Assembly: GCA_028876385.1 (NCBI GenBank)
Contig: JAGWSF010000139.1
Span: 1 to 39,996 of the forward strand
Direction of reading: 5' to 3'
Source of the DNA: Acidobacteriota bacterium
GTDB taxonomy: Bacteria; Actinomycetota; Acidimicrobiia; Acidimicrobiales; Palsa-688
Length of the DNA: 39,996 nucleotides
Shown: positions 29,517-38,132 of the stretch, one piece after another
How the letters are laid out: every line of letters begins with the position of its first letter
Position numbering within the stretch: position 1 is the stretch's first letter
Position numbers and translations under genes: made by a program
Notes under the pieces: model-generated
What the model was told of the DNA's origin: nothing
Database searches by the model: none
What the model saw: the letters and a program-made list of their open reading frames with translations, nothing else

Positions 29517-30797
29517 TCAGACGAAGCCGAGGGTCGGGAAGGTCCCGCCCAGTACGTCCTTGGAGTCGAAGCCGATCACTTTCTCCAAGACGGTGGCGTA
29601 CACCGACCGGAAGTCCACGTTGAACACCAGGTTGCCGTTGGCGTCGAGGCGGGTGAGGGAGGGCTCCTCCCCGTAGAAGCCGCCTTTGACGTTGTGGCCG
29701 GCCACGAACAGGGGGGCGGCCGTACCGTGGTCGGTGCCGCCCGAGGCGTTCTCGATCGGGCGGCGACCGAACTCGGAGTAGGTCATGAGCACGGCGTTGC
29801 GCCCCGCCGGGTTGGCCGCCACGGCGTCGAGGAAGCTGGTGATGCCCTGGTCGAGATTGGCGAGCAGCTTCTCCTGGTTGGCTTTCTCGTCAGCGTGGGT
29901 GTCGAAGCTGCCGAGGCTCACCTGGTACACCCGCGCCGGTGACCCGGCGTTGATCAGGGACGCCACGATGCCAAGCGGAGCGGTCACATCCGACGCCGAC
30001 AGGGTCCCCTGCGCTGCCGGTCGGGCGCGCCCGGCACCCGAAGATGATCCCGGCGTGCTGGCGGTCGTCGGCGGCCCGGTCGTCGGAGAGGTGTGCGTGC
30101 GCAGAGCGTCGAGCTGGCCCTTTACCTTGATGAGGTCGTTGCCGGATCCGGCGATCTGGGCGGCCAGGCCGGTCCGGTCGGGACCCGGAGCCTGCATGAG
30201 AATGAAGGGTTTCTCGAACTGAGGTCCGCCTGGGACGGTGATGGACGTGGCGGTAACCGCGCTGGCTGACTGACTCTGACCCCGCAGGGCCAGTGGCAAA
30301 GTGGTGCCGACGCTGAGAGCCCGCATGGGGTCGGTTCCGGTGGCGTCCAGCCACCGCCCGAGCCAGCCCGTTCCCGCCCCATCGACCGGGTTGGCTGTCT
30401 GCCAGATGTCCATCGACTCGAAGTGACTGAGGTTGGGGTTGGGGTAGCCGACACCGCGGACGACGGCCAGCTTCCCTTGGCCCCACAAGCCGTGGAGGCC
30501 GGTCAGTTTGGGGTTAAGCCCGAGGCCGTCGGCCATGGAGAGCACGACCGACGGGTCGTATCCGAGATTCGGTCGGGCTGCTTTGTAGGCCGGATCGGTG
30601 TAGGGGATGACGGTGTTGAGACCGTCGTTGCCACCATAGAGAGTGATGAGCACCAGTGGGCCGCTGGTGCTGGCCTGGGTGCGAGGTGCGCTGCGCTGCG
30701 TGGATGCGTCAATGCCCCAGGCTGCTCCTCCAATCATGGCCGCGCCGCCGGCCGCCCCAAGTGCAGTGAGGAATTTGCGGCGGGAGATCATCGACAT
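29517..30797 (-). CDS. DUF1501 exported protein (sulfatase-like fold), Tat signal
   Basis: DUF1501 protein of 426 residues. It has a twin-arginine signal (SRRKFLTALGAAGGAAMIGG) and the alkaline-phosphatase/sulfatase-like fold of this family: LVLITLYGGNDGLNTVIPYTDPAYKAARP, then SHFESMDIWQ, and STSLGSFDTHADEKANQ-type and TDHGTAAPLFVAG regions. A Thr/Pro/Ser-rich insertion lies at about 235-260. DUF1501 and DUF1800 proteins are commonly encoded together; their role is unresolved. RBS AAAGGA precedes the ATG. The DUF1800 gene ends 34 bases before its start. Confidence 0.92.
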   Translation of the reverse strand: MSMISRRKFLTALGAAGGAAMIGGAAWGIDASTQRSAPRTQASTSGPLVLITLYGGNDGLNTVIPYTDPAYKAARPNLGYDPSVVLSMADGLGLNPKLTGLHGLWGQGKLAVVRGVGYPNPNLSHFESMDIWQTANPVDGAGTGWLGRWLDATGTDPMRALSVGTTLPLALRGQSQSASAVTATSITVPGGPQFEKPFILMQAPGPDRTGLAAQIAGSGNDLIKVKGQLDALRTHTSPTTGPPTTASTPGSSSGAGRARPAAQGTLSASDVTAPLGIVASLINAGSPARVYQVSLGSFDTHADEKANQEKLLANLDQGITSFLDAVAANPAGRNAVLMTYSEFGRRPIENASGGTDHGTAAPLFVAGHNVKGGFYGEEPSLTRLDANGNLVFNVDFRSVYATVLEKVIGFDSKDVLGGTFPTLGFV

Positions 30798-30831
30798 GCG
30801 ACGTGTCCTTTCCTTTCAGGACGTTCTCGGG

Positions 30832-32235
30832 TCATGCCAGTACGTACTCGGGGCTGGCCAGGGCCAGGGCCATCAGTTGGACCGGATTGTTCTGGGCCGC
30901 AGCCAGGGCGGTCATGGTGGTTGGCCCGAATCCGTCTATCGACAGCATCCGGGCCACCGTCGCGGGTCTCTGCGATGGCGGGATGGACCTGATGCTGGTC
31001 AGGTCCGCTCTCAGGGCCAGCAAGAGGGCCGCTTCTTGGCGTACGAGGGCCGTCGAGGTGTCGAGCCAATAGGCGTTCTGTCCCCAGCCCCCGACATTGG
31101 GTGGATTGAAGGGAGTCTGACCGAGGGCGGTGGCGATGACCGCCAGCGGCCGGCCCGAACCATGGCTCGGGGACGAGCCGGTCCGCTCCGCGGTGGCGTC
31201 GAGGCCAAGGGCCCGGGCCGCCCCGGCCAGATACTCGATGGGCTGTTTGACCAGGTTGGCTCGGGTTGTGGCGGTCCTGAAGGCGTCGTGCTTGAACATG
31301 GCCTCGAGCGCCGAGGTCAGGTTCATCGACGGACCGTAGGCTGCCACCAGGTCGGTGACCACCGGCTCGGCGGGGGTGACGGGGTAGGCGAAATGGCTCC
31401 ACAGCTTGGCCATCACGAACCGGGGGGAGACCGGGTTGCGTACTGCGATGTTCACTACGTCCTCGCCATTCCAGTCGCCGGTCTGACCCAGGTAGGTCTT
31501 GGCCCCGTAGTCGTGCAGTCGGGGCACGAACCGGTACTGGTAGGCCAACCGGTCGTAGCGCCAGCCGGTGAACGCCCGGGCGCCGGCGACGACGTCGTCC
31601 TGGGTGTAACTGTTCACGCCGAGGGTGAACAACTCCATCATCTCCCGGGCGAAATTCTCGTTGGGGTGGTCCTTCACATCGGTGGCGGTGTCCAGCCAGA
31701 CCATCATGGCCCCGTCCTTGGCCACGGCCTGGACGAGTTGGTCGAAGGGTCCAGCGCCAGCCGTTCGGAAGAGCTGGTTCTGCAGATACATCAGCTTGGC
31801 GTCGCGAACCTTCGCCACCCCAGTGGCGAAATGGCCGTGCCAGAAGAGTGTGAGTTTCTCCCGTAGGGGCGTGGACGTCTTGATCATCCGGTTCAGCCAC
31901 CAGTCTTGGAGGTCCCTCAGTTCGGTGGCGTACACGGCGTCGGCAGCTTTGCGCTCCGCCTGGGTGAAGGTCTTCGGATGCCTCTGGTAGTTCTGTAAGG
32001 TCGGGACGGCCACCTTGTCCCCGGCCGGGTCGGGCGCCGACCCGAGGCCGGCGAGCAGGCCGTCCACGGCGGCGTTGTAGCCCGCGCCGGTCAGGGCGTC
32101 GAGCTCATCGGGGCGGATTCCGAACCCGGCCCGTCGGTAGAGCAGGGCGATGTCGCTTCGGGTCTGATCGGCCACACTCGAATTGTCGGCATCAGATGTC
32201 AGAGAAGTTTGAGGTACTTGCCAAACTTCGTCCAA
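30832..32235 (-). CDS. DUF1800 protein
   Basis: DUF1800 family protein of up to 467 residues. The family pattern is intact: LLYRRAGFGIRPDELDAL, RDLQDWWLNRMIKTSTPLREKLTLFWHGHFA, NENFAREMMELFTLGV and FNPPNVGGWGQ. It has no signal peptide and is thought to be exported with, or to act with, its DUF1501 partner. The TTG at 32235 gives a non-family N-terminus of some 20 residues. A GTG at 32175 (VADQTRSDIAL) is as likely a start, and would place the inverted repeat at 32204-32229 in the promoter. Divergent from the TetR gene. Confidence 0.9.
   Translation of the reverse strand: MDEVWQVPQTSLTSDADNSSVADQTRSDIALLYRRAGFGIRPDELDALTGAGYNAAVDGLLAGLGSAPDPAGDKVAVPTLQNYQRHPKTFTQAERKAADAVYATELRDLQDWWLNRMIKTSTPLREKLTLFWHGHFATGVAKVRDAKLMYLQNQLFRTAGAGPFDQLVQAVAKDGAMMVWLDTATDVKDHPNENFAREMMELFTLGVNSYTQDDVVAGARAFTGWRYDRLAYQYRFVPRLHDYGAKTYLGQTGDWNGEDVVNIAVRNPVSPRFVMAKLWSHFAYPVTPAEPVVTDLVAAYGPSMNLTSALEAMFKHDAFRTATTRANLVKQPIEYLAGAARALGLDATAERTGSSPSHGSGRPLAVIATALGQTPFNPPNVGGWGQNAYWLDTSTALVRQEAALLLALRADLTSIRSIPPSQRPATVARMLSIDGFGPTTMTALAAAQNNPVQLMALALASPEYVLA
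32204..32229. promoter_or_regulatory. Inverted repeat, candidate operator
   Basis: GAAGTTTG (32204-32211), ten bases, then CAAACTTC (32222-32229) make a perfect eight-base inverted repeat. It lies in the divergent zone between the DUF1800 gene and the TetR gene, and is A+T-richer than the surroundings. It is a candidate regulator site only if the DUF1800 gene starts at 32175. Confidence 0.4.
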
Positions 32236-32312
32236 CGGTCCCGTCCGTCCATCCGTCCATCCACCCTCCCGCCGGCCGGGCCGTCCCGGGCGTCCCGCCG
32301 ACCGGAGATGGT

Positions 32313-32330
32313 TATGATACGGATTCGTAT
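32313..32330 (+). promoter_or_regulatory. -10 and palindromic operator abutting the TetR start
   Basis: TATGAT at 32313-32318 is a -10 hexamer, overlapped by ATACGGATTCGTAT (32317-32330), a 14-base palindrome with one mismatched pair. It ends at the base before the ATG at 32331. This is a typical place for TetR autorepression. Confidence 0.55.
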
Positions 32331-33128
32331 ATGTCCGTCTCGCAAATAGGTCCGCCCGCGTGGCCGGATCTACGGACCCACTCCGGTCCGGGCCGGCCCC
32401 CCCGGCTCAGCCGCGAGATGATCCTGGAGGCCGTTGCGGAGATGCTGCGCCGCGAGCCGGACGCCCCTTTGACCATGGCCCGGGCGGCCGCTGCGGTCGA
32501 CGCCTCCCCGATGTCTCTCTACCGCTACTTCGCCGACCGCGACGACCTGGTCGTATCGGTGACCAGGCACGTGCTGCGCGACGACGACGTCGACGCCGAG
32601 GAGGGGACCCCCTGGTCGGAGCGGCTCCGGTCGTGGATGATAAACGTGTGCCGCAAGGCCGTCTCGCATCGTCCGCTATTCGAGTTGGCCGCTTCCGGTC
32701 GCTCTCCCGCCTGGTTGACCTGCTCGGCCCGCCTAGCCGACATCCTCGAGGAAGCCGGGTTCGACGACGAGGGCGAGCTGGCCGCCGCGGTCTACCTTGT
32801 CGGCACCGTCACCCTCGGCCAGGCCATGGTGGCCGCGGCGTCGGCCGAGTACCTGTCCCTGCCCCGGCTCTACGGGGCGCTCGGGCACCTCACCGCTGAT
32901 GAAGCGGCGCGCGTCGGGGCTCTCATCCCCCATTTCGGCGCCCTCGGTGACAGGGGACTCGAGCTCGTGATCGACCGGGTGGTCGCGGCGGTGAGCGACA
33001 TGGCCGACGGTCGCCGTCGCCCGGAGACGGCCCCGCCGCCTTCCGGGGCACCCGGGGGCGGGCGGCCCGGAGATTCACCAACCAACCAAACCACAGGGGG
33101 AGAGCACCGTGCGCACCGCACTTTGTGA
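32331..33128 (+). CDS. TetR-family transcriptional regulator
   Basis: A 265-residue TetR protein. The N-terminal DNA-binding domain is SREMILEAVAEMLRREPDAP and LTMARAAAAVDASPMSLYRYFADRDDL (helix-turn-helix with the family's Y-R-Y-F end). The C-terminal ligand-binding half (about 95-230) is helical. The ATG at 32331 is preferred over earlier in-frame starts because it follows a -10 and a palindrome and leaves the usual short tail. It overlaps the next gene by 20 bases, so regulator, oxygenase and P450 appear to be one operon, with the regulator likely autorepressing. Confidence 0.9.
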   Translation: MSVSQIGPPAWPDLRTHSGPGRPPRLSREMILEAVAEMLRREPDAPLTMARAAAAVDASPMSLYRYFADRDDLVVSVTRHVLRDDDVDAEEGTPWSERLRSWMINVCRKAVSHRPLFELAASGRSPAWLTCSARLADILEEAGFDDEGELAAAVYLVGTVTLGQAMVAAASAEYLSLPRLYGALGHLTADEAARVGALIPHFGALGDRGLELVIDRVVAAVSDMADGRRRPETAPPPSGAPGGGRPGDSPTNQTTGGEHRAHRTL

Positions 33129-34215
33129 CATGTTCGGCATCGAGTACCCGATATTCGCCTTCACCCACTGCCGGGACGTGGCAGTCGCGGTGTCTCGGGC
33201 GGGGGGCATGGGGGTCCTAGGCGCGGTCGGGTTCAGCCCGGAGCAGCTCGAGACGGAGCTCAACTGGATAGACGAGCACGTCGACGGCAAGCCCTACGGG
33301 GTGGACACGGTCATGCCCCAAAAGGCCGTGGACGTCCACGGTTCGAGCGCTGAAGACCTGATCGGGCAGATCAAATCCATGATCCCCGAACGCCACCAGC
33401 AGTTCGTGGACGAGCTCATGGACCGCTTCGGGGTGCCCCCCCTGCCCGAGGGGGAGGATCCGCACGGGGTCATCGGCTGGGCCGAGGACGTGGCCCGCAG
33501 CCACGTGGAGGTGGCTTTCGCCCATCCGATCAAGCTGATCGCCAACGCCCTCGGCTCGCCTCCCCGCGACGTGATCGACCAGGCCCATCAGCAGGGGATC
33601 AAGGTCGCCGCTCTGGCCGGTAAGTCCCAGCACGCCCAGAGACACGTGAACAACGGGGTGGACATCATCGTCGCCCAGGGCTACGAAGCGGGCGGCCACA
33701 CCGGTGAGGTGGCGACCATGGTCCTCGTGCCCGAGGTCGTCGACGCGGTGGCCCCCACCCCGGTGCTGGCAGCTGGGGGCATAGGCTCGGGCCGCCAGAT
33801 CGCCGCCGCCCTGTCGCTCGGCGCGCAGGGCGTCTGGATGGGCTCTTTGTGGCTGGCCACCGCCGAGAGCAGCTCGTCGCCGGCCCAGATGGCCCGCTAC
33901 CTCGAGGCGTCCTCGTCCGACACTGTGCGGTCCCGCTGCTACACCGGCAAGCCGGCTCGGATGCTGCGCTCCGAGTGGACCGACGCGTGGGAGGATCCGA
34001 GCGGTCCCGGCCCGCTGGGTATGCCCCTTCAGAACATCCTGACCGCGGGAGCCAACGCCCGCCTGATGCGCAGCCGGCCCGAACTGTTCGTGACCCCGGT
34101 CGGTCAGATAGTCGGGTCCATCAGGAAGGTGGAGCCGGTACGCGACGTCATGTTCCGCCTCGTGGAGGAGTACATCGCCACCGTGGAGCGGCTCGAGCAG
34201 GGACTGGACGGCTAG
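33109..34215 (+). CDS. Nitronate monooxygenase-family flavoprotein
   Basis: FMN-binding TIM-barrel protein of 368 residues of the nitronate monooxygenase/2-nitropropane dioxygenase family. The flavin and catalytic region is QGYEAGGHTGE (His197 as the probable base) and AAGGIGSGRQIAAALSLGA. A long helical insertion at about 70-135 is seen in large NMO members of actinobacteria. Family members oxidise alkyl nitronates, and related ones act as enoyl reductases, so the reaction is not certain. The GTG start at 33109 follows GGGGGAGAG and overlaps the TetR end. The P450 begins nine bases after the stop. Confidence 0.85.
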   Translation: MRTALCDMFGIEYPIFAFTHCRDVAVAVSRAGGMGVLGAVGFSPEQLETELNWIDEHVDGKPYGVDTVMPQKAVDVHGSSAEDLIGQIKSMIPERHQQFVDELMDRFGVPPLPEGEDPHGVIGWAEDVARSHVEVAFAHPIKLIANALGSPPRDVIDQAHQQGIKVAALAGKSQHAQRHVNNGVDIIVAQGYEAGGHTGEVATMVLVPEVVDAVAPTPVLAAGGIGSGRQIAAALSLGAQGVWMGSLWLATAESSSSPAQMARYLEASSSDTVRSRCYTGKPARMLRSEWTDAWEDPSGPGPLGMPLQNILTAGANARLMRSRPELFVTPVGQIVGSIRKVEPVRDVMFRLVEEYIATVERLEQGLDG

Positions 34216-34224
34216 GCGACCGCC

Positions 34225-35481
34225 ATGGCGCGCCACCCTGAGTCCCTGGACCAGATCGACTTCTGGGATCTCGACATGTTCGCCGACGGCGACCCCCACG
34301 CGGCGTGGACCATGCTGCGGCGCGAGGCCCCTGTCTGGTACCACGACCGCCCGGGCGGCGAGCCCTTCTACGCCGTCACCCGCTTCGACGACTGCCGGCA
34401 GGTGCATGCCAATCCCGTGTTGTTCAGTTCCGAACGCCACGGCATCGTCCTGCGCGACGCCGCAGCCATGGCGCTGGCCGAAGCCGGAGCGGACAATCCG
34501 CTGGATCGCAACAAGCCGATGATCCACACCGACCCGCCCCGTCATCAGCCGCTGCGTCGGGTGATCTCCCACAACTTCACCCCCCGGGCCGTGGGTCGCC
34601 TGGAGGAGCAGATCCGAGGCTACGCCCGCGCCTGCCTCGACGACGTGGCCGATAAGCGCGACGTCGACTTCGTGACCGAGGTGGCCCACCGCATCCCGTC
34701 GGCCATCGCCTTCGCCCTCATGGGCGTGCCGGAGAAGGACTGGGACCGCCTCGCCGAGCTGGAGCACATCACCGTCAGCGGCACCGACCCCGAGTTCACC
34801 CACGGCGACAGCGCCACCGATGCCCAGGCGGCGGCCGGCATGGAGCTGTTCGGTTACTTCGCCGAGCTGGTGGGCCAGCGGCGCACCGACCCCGGCGAAG
34901 ACCTCATAAGCCAGCTCCTCGCCGGCGAAGTGCAGGGCCAACCCCTGCCCTGGGAGCAGGTTGTGGCCGAAGCCGGGCTGCTCCTCGCCGGCGGTCTCGA
35001 CACCACCCGGGCGGCGGCGTCCGCGGGGGCCATGCTGCCGATGATCGAACACCCCGACCAGTGGCGGATCCTCCAGGACGAGCCTTCCCTCCTGTCGAGC
35101 GCGGTGGACGAGTTCGTCCGGTGGGCCAGTCCGATCACCTCGGAGGCCCGTACCGTCACCGGGGAGACCGAGCTCGGAGGTGTGGCGCTTCGGGACGGCG
35201 ACCGGGTGGCGGTGTGGTCGCCGTCGGCCAACCGCGACGAGGACCACTTCGACGAGCCGTTCCGCTTCGATGTCCGCCGCGAGGGCAATAGGCATCTGGG
35301 CTTCGCCTACGGCGAGCATTACTGCCTCGGTGTGCACCTGGCCCGGCTCACCCTGCGGGTCGAGTTCGAGGAAATCCTGGCCCGGTTCGGGTCGGTCGAG
35401 ATGACCGGGCCGCCCTCCCGGGTGCGGTCCAACTTCGTGGGCGGTCTCAAGCACCTGCCCGTCCGGATGGACCCCCGCTGA
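34225..35481 (+). CDS. Cytochrome P450
   Basis: Soluble bacterial P450 of 418 residues. The I-helix is LLLAGGLDTTRAA (255-261, with the AGGxDTT oxygen-activation motif), ExxR is E296-F-V-R299, and the haem loop is FAYGEHYCLG with Cys367 as the axial ligand. An NHFTP-like region (RRVISHNFTPRAV) is the family's typical HxxxR-adjacent part. It hydroxylates a small molecule with electrons from a ferredoxin/reductase pair, not encoded here. It is operonic with the NMO and the TetR regulator, which suggests the regulator's ligand is the substrate of these two enzymes. Confidence 0.95.
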   Translation: MARHPESLDQIDFWDLDMFADGDPHAAWTMLRREAPVWYHDRPGGEPFYAVTRFDDCRQVHANPVLFSSERHGIVLRDAAAMALAEAGADNPLDRNKPMIHTDPPRHQPLRRVISHNFTPRAVGRLEEQIRGYARACLDDVADKRDVDFVTEVAHRIPSAIAFALMGVPEKDWDRLAELEHITVSGTDPEFTHGDSATDAQAAAGMELFGYFAELVGQRRTDPGEDLISQLLAGEVQGQPLPWEQVVAEAGLLLAGGLDTTRAAASAGAMLPMIEHPDQWRILQDEPSLLSSAVDEFVRWASPITSEARTVTGETELGGVALRDGDRVAVWSPSANRDEDHFDEPFRFDVRREGNRHLGFAYGEHYCLGVHLARLTLRVEFEEILARFGSVEMTGPPSRVRSNFVGGLKHLPVRMDPR

Positions 35482-35505
35482 GGACCGCCGCCGGGTTGGT
35501 CTCGC

Positions 35506-35520
35506 GGGTATTCATTACCC
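35506..35520. promoter_or_regulatory. Short palindrome with GGGTAT before the STAS gene
   Basis: GGGTA-TTCAT-TACCC is a five-base inverted repeat. Its left half begins GGGTAT, which resembles the -10 of sigma-B/F type stress promoters, but I see no matching -35 at proper spacing. It lies 43-57 bases before the STAS start. Confidence 0.25.
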
Positions 35521-35562
35521 CTTCTCAGGTTCGGCTCATGTACCCCTGCTTGACTCCTGGCC

Positions 35563-35853
35563 ATGGAACCGACTGAAGCGGACCGCTGGATCGTGATGGT
35601 TCAAGGTGAGTTGGATGCCTCGAGCCGTAGGCACATGGCCGATTTGGCCGCCATCCTGGCTGGTCCCGGTCGGGACGTGGAGCTCGACCTGAGCGGCGTC
35701 ACCTTCGTCGACTCGTCGGGCTGGGCGGCCGTAGAGGCGGCGGTCGAGGCGCTGGAGGCCGGCGGCGTGGCCGCCCGGGTCGGTCGCATGAGCGAGCCGG
35801 TGCGGCGGGTCCGGGCCGTGCTCGGCGCGGCCCAGCTGACCCCGGCGGCCTGA
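35563..35853 (+). CDS. STAS-domain anti-sigma-factor antagonist-like protein
   Basis: A 96-residue single STAS domain. The signature DLSGVTFVDSSGWAAVEAA carries the Ser-Ser that is phosphorylated by partner kinases in the SpoIIAA/RsbV family. It probably takes part in a partner-switching regulation of a sigma factor or other stress response; no kinase or sigma gene is in the window. It lies 80 bases after the P450 and five bases before the SDR gene, with which it is likely cotranscribed. Confidence 0.85.
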   Translation: MEPTEADRWIVMVQGELDASSRRHMADLAAILAGPGRDVELDLSGVTFVDSSGWAAVEAAVEALEAGGVAARVGRMSEPVRRVRAVLGAAQLTPAA

Positions 35854-35858
35854 CCGGC

Positions 35859-36869
35859 GTGGGCGCCGCGTCGGCCCTGGGCGCCGTCTCGGCTGTGGTC
35901 GACGAGGTGCTCGAGGGCTCGGTCGCAGGCAGCTTCTCGAGGGTCGGCTACGAGGTCAGGCGTCGCCTCGGCGACTGGTCCGAGCCGGCCGCCATGCCCG
36001 GCCGATCGGTCATGGTTACCGGCGCGACCTCCGGCCTCGGGTTCGAGGCGGCCCTCAGCTTCGCCCGGTTGGGTGCCGCCGTGACCATCCTCGGGCGGGA
36101 TCAGGGGCGCTCCGAGGAGGCCTGCCGGTCCATCGCCGAACGGTCGGGCCGCGGCAGGGTCGATTTCGTAGTGGCCGACATGGCCGACCTCGACTCGATC
36201 CGGCGAGCCGCGACCGCCTACTGCGACCAGCACGAGACCCTCGACGTCCTCGTTCACAACGCCGGCATGCTCACCCGCGAGTACCAGCAGGCGCCCGGCA
36301 GCGGCGTGGAGCTCACCGCCGCGGTCCACGTGCTCGGCCCCTTCCTGCTGACCGGGCTGCTCCTACCGACGCTGCGTCGAGCGGCCGCCGAGACCACCCA
36401 CCCGGCCCGGGTGCTCACCGTGTCGTCGGGTGGCATGTACCTGCAGAGATTCGACCTCGATCGTCTCGATGCCGGCCCGACCGGCTTCGACGGCCCCGGC
36501 GCCTACGCCCGGGCCAAGCGGGCTCAGGTGGTCCTGGGGCACGCCTGGGCCGACCGGGTCGACCCCCGCGAGGTGGTCTTCCAGACCATGCACCCCGGCT
36601 GGGCCGACACCCCCGGGGTGCGCTCGTCGCTTCCCGCCTTCTACCGCCTGACCCGGCCGATCCTGCGCACCCCCGCACAAGGGGTCGACACTCTTGTGTG
36701 GCTGGCCCAAGCACCCGAGGCCGAAGTGCGCTCCGGCGCCTTCTGGCTCGACCGGCGGGCCCGGGGCGAGCACCGCTGGCCCGGCACCCGGCCCTCAGAC
36801 CCGGACGAGGAGCGGACCCGACTGTGGCAATGGTGCTCCGAGCGGTCGGGTTGGAGCCTCCCCGCCTGA
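35859..36869 (+). CDS. Short-chain dehydrogenase/reductase (retinol-dehydrogenase-like)
   Basis: SDR of 336 residues with the classical motifs: TGATSGLG (54-61), HNAG (133-136, for NNAG), SSGG (189-192) and Y216-x3-K220 (YARAK). An N-terminal extension of about 45 residues precedes the Rossmann fold, as in DHRS12- or retinol-dehydrogenase-like members. An extended C-terminus ends in WLDRRARGEHRWPGTRPSDP, seen in actinobacterial homologues. It oxidises or reduces an alcohol/ketone with NAD(P)H; the substrate is unknown. GTG start, five bases after the STAS stop. Convergent with the membrane-protein gene. Confidence 0.9.
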   Translation: MGAASALGAVSAVVDEVLEGSVAGSFSRVGYEVRRRLGDWSEPAAMPGRSVMVTGATSGLGFEAALSFARLGAAVTILGRDQGRSEEACRSIAERSGRGRVDFVVADMADLDSIRRAATAYCDQHETLDVLVHNAGMLTREYQQAPGSGVELTAAVHVLGPFLLTGLLLPTLRRAAAETTHPARVLTVSSGGMYLQRFDLDRLDAGPTGFDGPGAYARAKRAQVVLGHAWADRVDPREVVFQTMHPGWADTPGVRSSLPAFYRLTRPILRTPAQGVDTLVWLAQAPEAEVRSGAFWLDRRARGEHRWPGTRPSDPDEERTRLWQWCSERSGWSLPA

Positions 36870-36914
36870 GCCCGGCGCTCGAACGCCCGGCACCGGCGCG
36901 CCGGGGGCTACCGG

Positions 36915-36938
36915 GCCCGGGGCTCAGAAGCCCCGGGC
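36915..36938. terminator. Bidirectional hairpin between convergent genes
   Basis: GCCCGGGGCT (36915-36924), loop CAGA and AGCCCCGGGC (36929-36938) form a perfect ten-pair stem. It includes the stop codon of the minus-strand membrane gene and lies 45 bases after the SDR stop, so it can end both transcripts. No T-tract. Confidence 0.6.
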
Positions 36939-38132
36939 GACGATGACCGGCACGGCGATCGCCACCAGGCCCGCGCCGACGAGCAGCGACGTGGTGCGGG
37001 CCCGGCTCGGGTGACGGGCATACCCGATACAGACGAGCACCCCGAGCGCCGCCGGTATGTAGTAGCGGAAGACCGTCGAGAACGACCACGAGTAGTAGAC
37101 GCCCACCTGCCCCACCGCCATGAAGCCGAGGAGAGCCACCACATGGACGGCGTAGGTGGCCCAACCCCAGGTCGTCGCCGACCGCCAGCCGCAGCCCGAG
37201 GGGAGCAGCGCCCACAACGCGACCACCGAGGGCACGAGGAGCAGTAAGACGTCGGCGACGACCTCGGGGGCGGGCATGGAAAGGGGGTTTGGCGGCGGGT
37301 TGGGGGTGGAGGCCAGCCAGTGCGACAGGAACAGCAGGTACGCCCCGAACGGGACGCTGGCCGTGGCCACGAACCGCACCGCCGCGGCGACCCGGTGGCG
37401 CACCGGGGCGACCCTCGATCTCTCGTCACCCAAGAGTCCTAGAGCCAGGCCGAGGGCCATCATGGCGGTGTAGATGGCCACCTCCTGACGGGCGAACATG
37501 GCCACGGCCATGACCACCGAAGCCAGGACCGGCCTCGACCTCCGTGGTGAGTCGACGAGCAGCAAGGCCACCGCCACCAGGCTGTAGGCGATCCCGTCGG
37601 TCAGGTCGTTGCGGACGGTCACGAGGACGCCGGGCCAGAGGCCGTACAGCAGCGCCCAGCCCGGCGCCCGTTCGCGCCCCACCAGCCAGGCGGCCGCGGC
37701 CCACGCTCCCACGATGGGCGCCAGCCAGGAGAACCCGAGCATCAGCCACGGCACCAGCGCCTTATGCCCGAAGGAGAGGGCCGCGACCGCGGCCGGCTCG
37801 AGTATCCGCTGGTAGCGGTACAGGGGATTGTCGAGCACGCCCCGGGCGCCGACGGGGTGGAGGGCCAGAAGCCAGGTGAACTGGCCGTCGTAGCCGTAGT
37901 AGCTCGGGTTGGCGGCCCCGGCCCCGTACCTGCCCGGCAGGGAAGGGAGGCCCAGTCCCTTCTGGTCGGCCAGTTGCACGTAATGGCGGCCCGGGTTGAC
38001 GAAGGCGTAGGGGGAGGGGTGCACCAGCAGCACGGCGATGATCCACACGCCGTAGATCCCACCGACGGTGGCCGCCACGGCTCGGGGCGACGACACGAGT
38101 CGCTGGGCCGAGGCGGCCAGGCCGTCGGTCAT
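36924..38132 (-). CDS. Polytopic membrane protein, possible GT-C-type glycosyltransferase
   Basis: Membrane protein of 402 residues with about nine to ten hydrophobic segments. The extracytoplasmic loop after TM1 contains NPSYYGYDGQFTWLLALHP, and YDGQF occurs in many uncharacterised polytopic membrane proteins annotated as glycosyltransferase- or mannosyltransferase-like. An FVNPGRHY segment precedes it. The TM bundle resembles GT-C folds, but no full catalytic motif can be identified. It starts immediately after the stop of the amidase-like gene (TAG then ATG), so the two are cotranscribed. Role may be in envelope polysaccharide or lipid glycosylation. Confidence 0.75.
   Translation of the reverse strand: MTDGLAASAQRLVSSPRAVAATVGGIYGVWIIAVLLVHPSPYAFVNPGRHYVQLADQKGLGLPSLPGRYGAGAANPSYYGYDGQFTWLLALHPVGARGVLDNPLYRYQRILEPAAVAALSFGHKALVPWLMLGFSWLAPIVGAWAAAAWLVGRERAPGWALLYGLWPGVLVTVRNDLTDGIAYSLVAVALLLVDSPRRSRPVLASVVMAVAMFARQEVAIYTAMMALGLALGLLGDERSRVAPVRHRVAAAVRFVATASVPFGAYLLFLSHWLASTPNPPPNPLSMPAPEVVADVLLLLVPSVVALWALLPSGCGWRSATTWGWATYAVHVVALLGFMAVGQVGVYYSWSFSTVFRYYIPAALGVLVCIGYARHPSRARTTSLLVGAGLVAIAVPVIVARGF

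Noticed and set aside
32196..32330. Longer TetR N-terminus starting at 32196
   Set aside because: The added 45 residues have no family similarity, and the palindrome plus -10 place the start at 32331.
33217..35454. Minus-strand open frame of 745 codons over the nitronate monooxygenase and P450 genes
   Set aside because: It is antisense to two enzymes with intact catalytic motifs, is His/Val/Gly-rich without domains, and is a G+C artefact.
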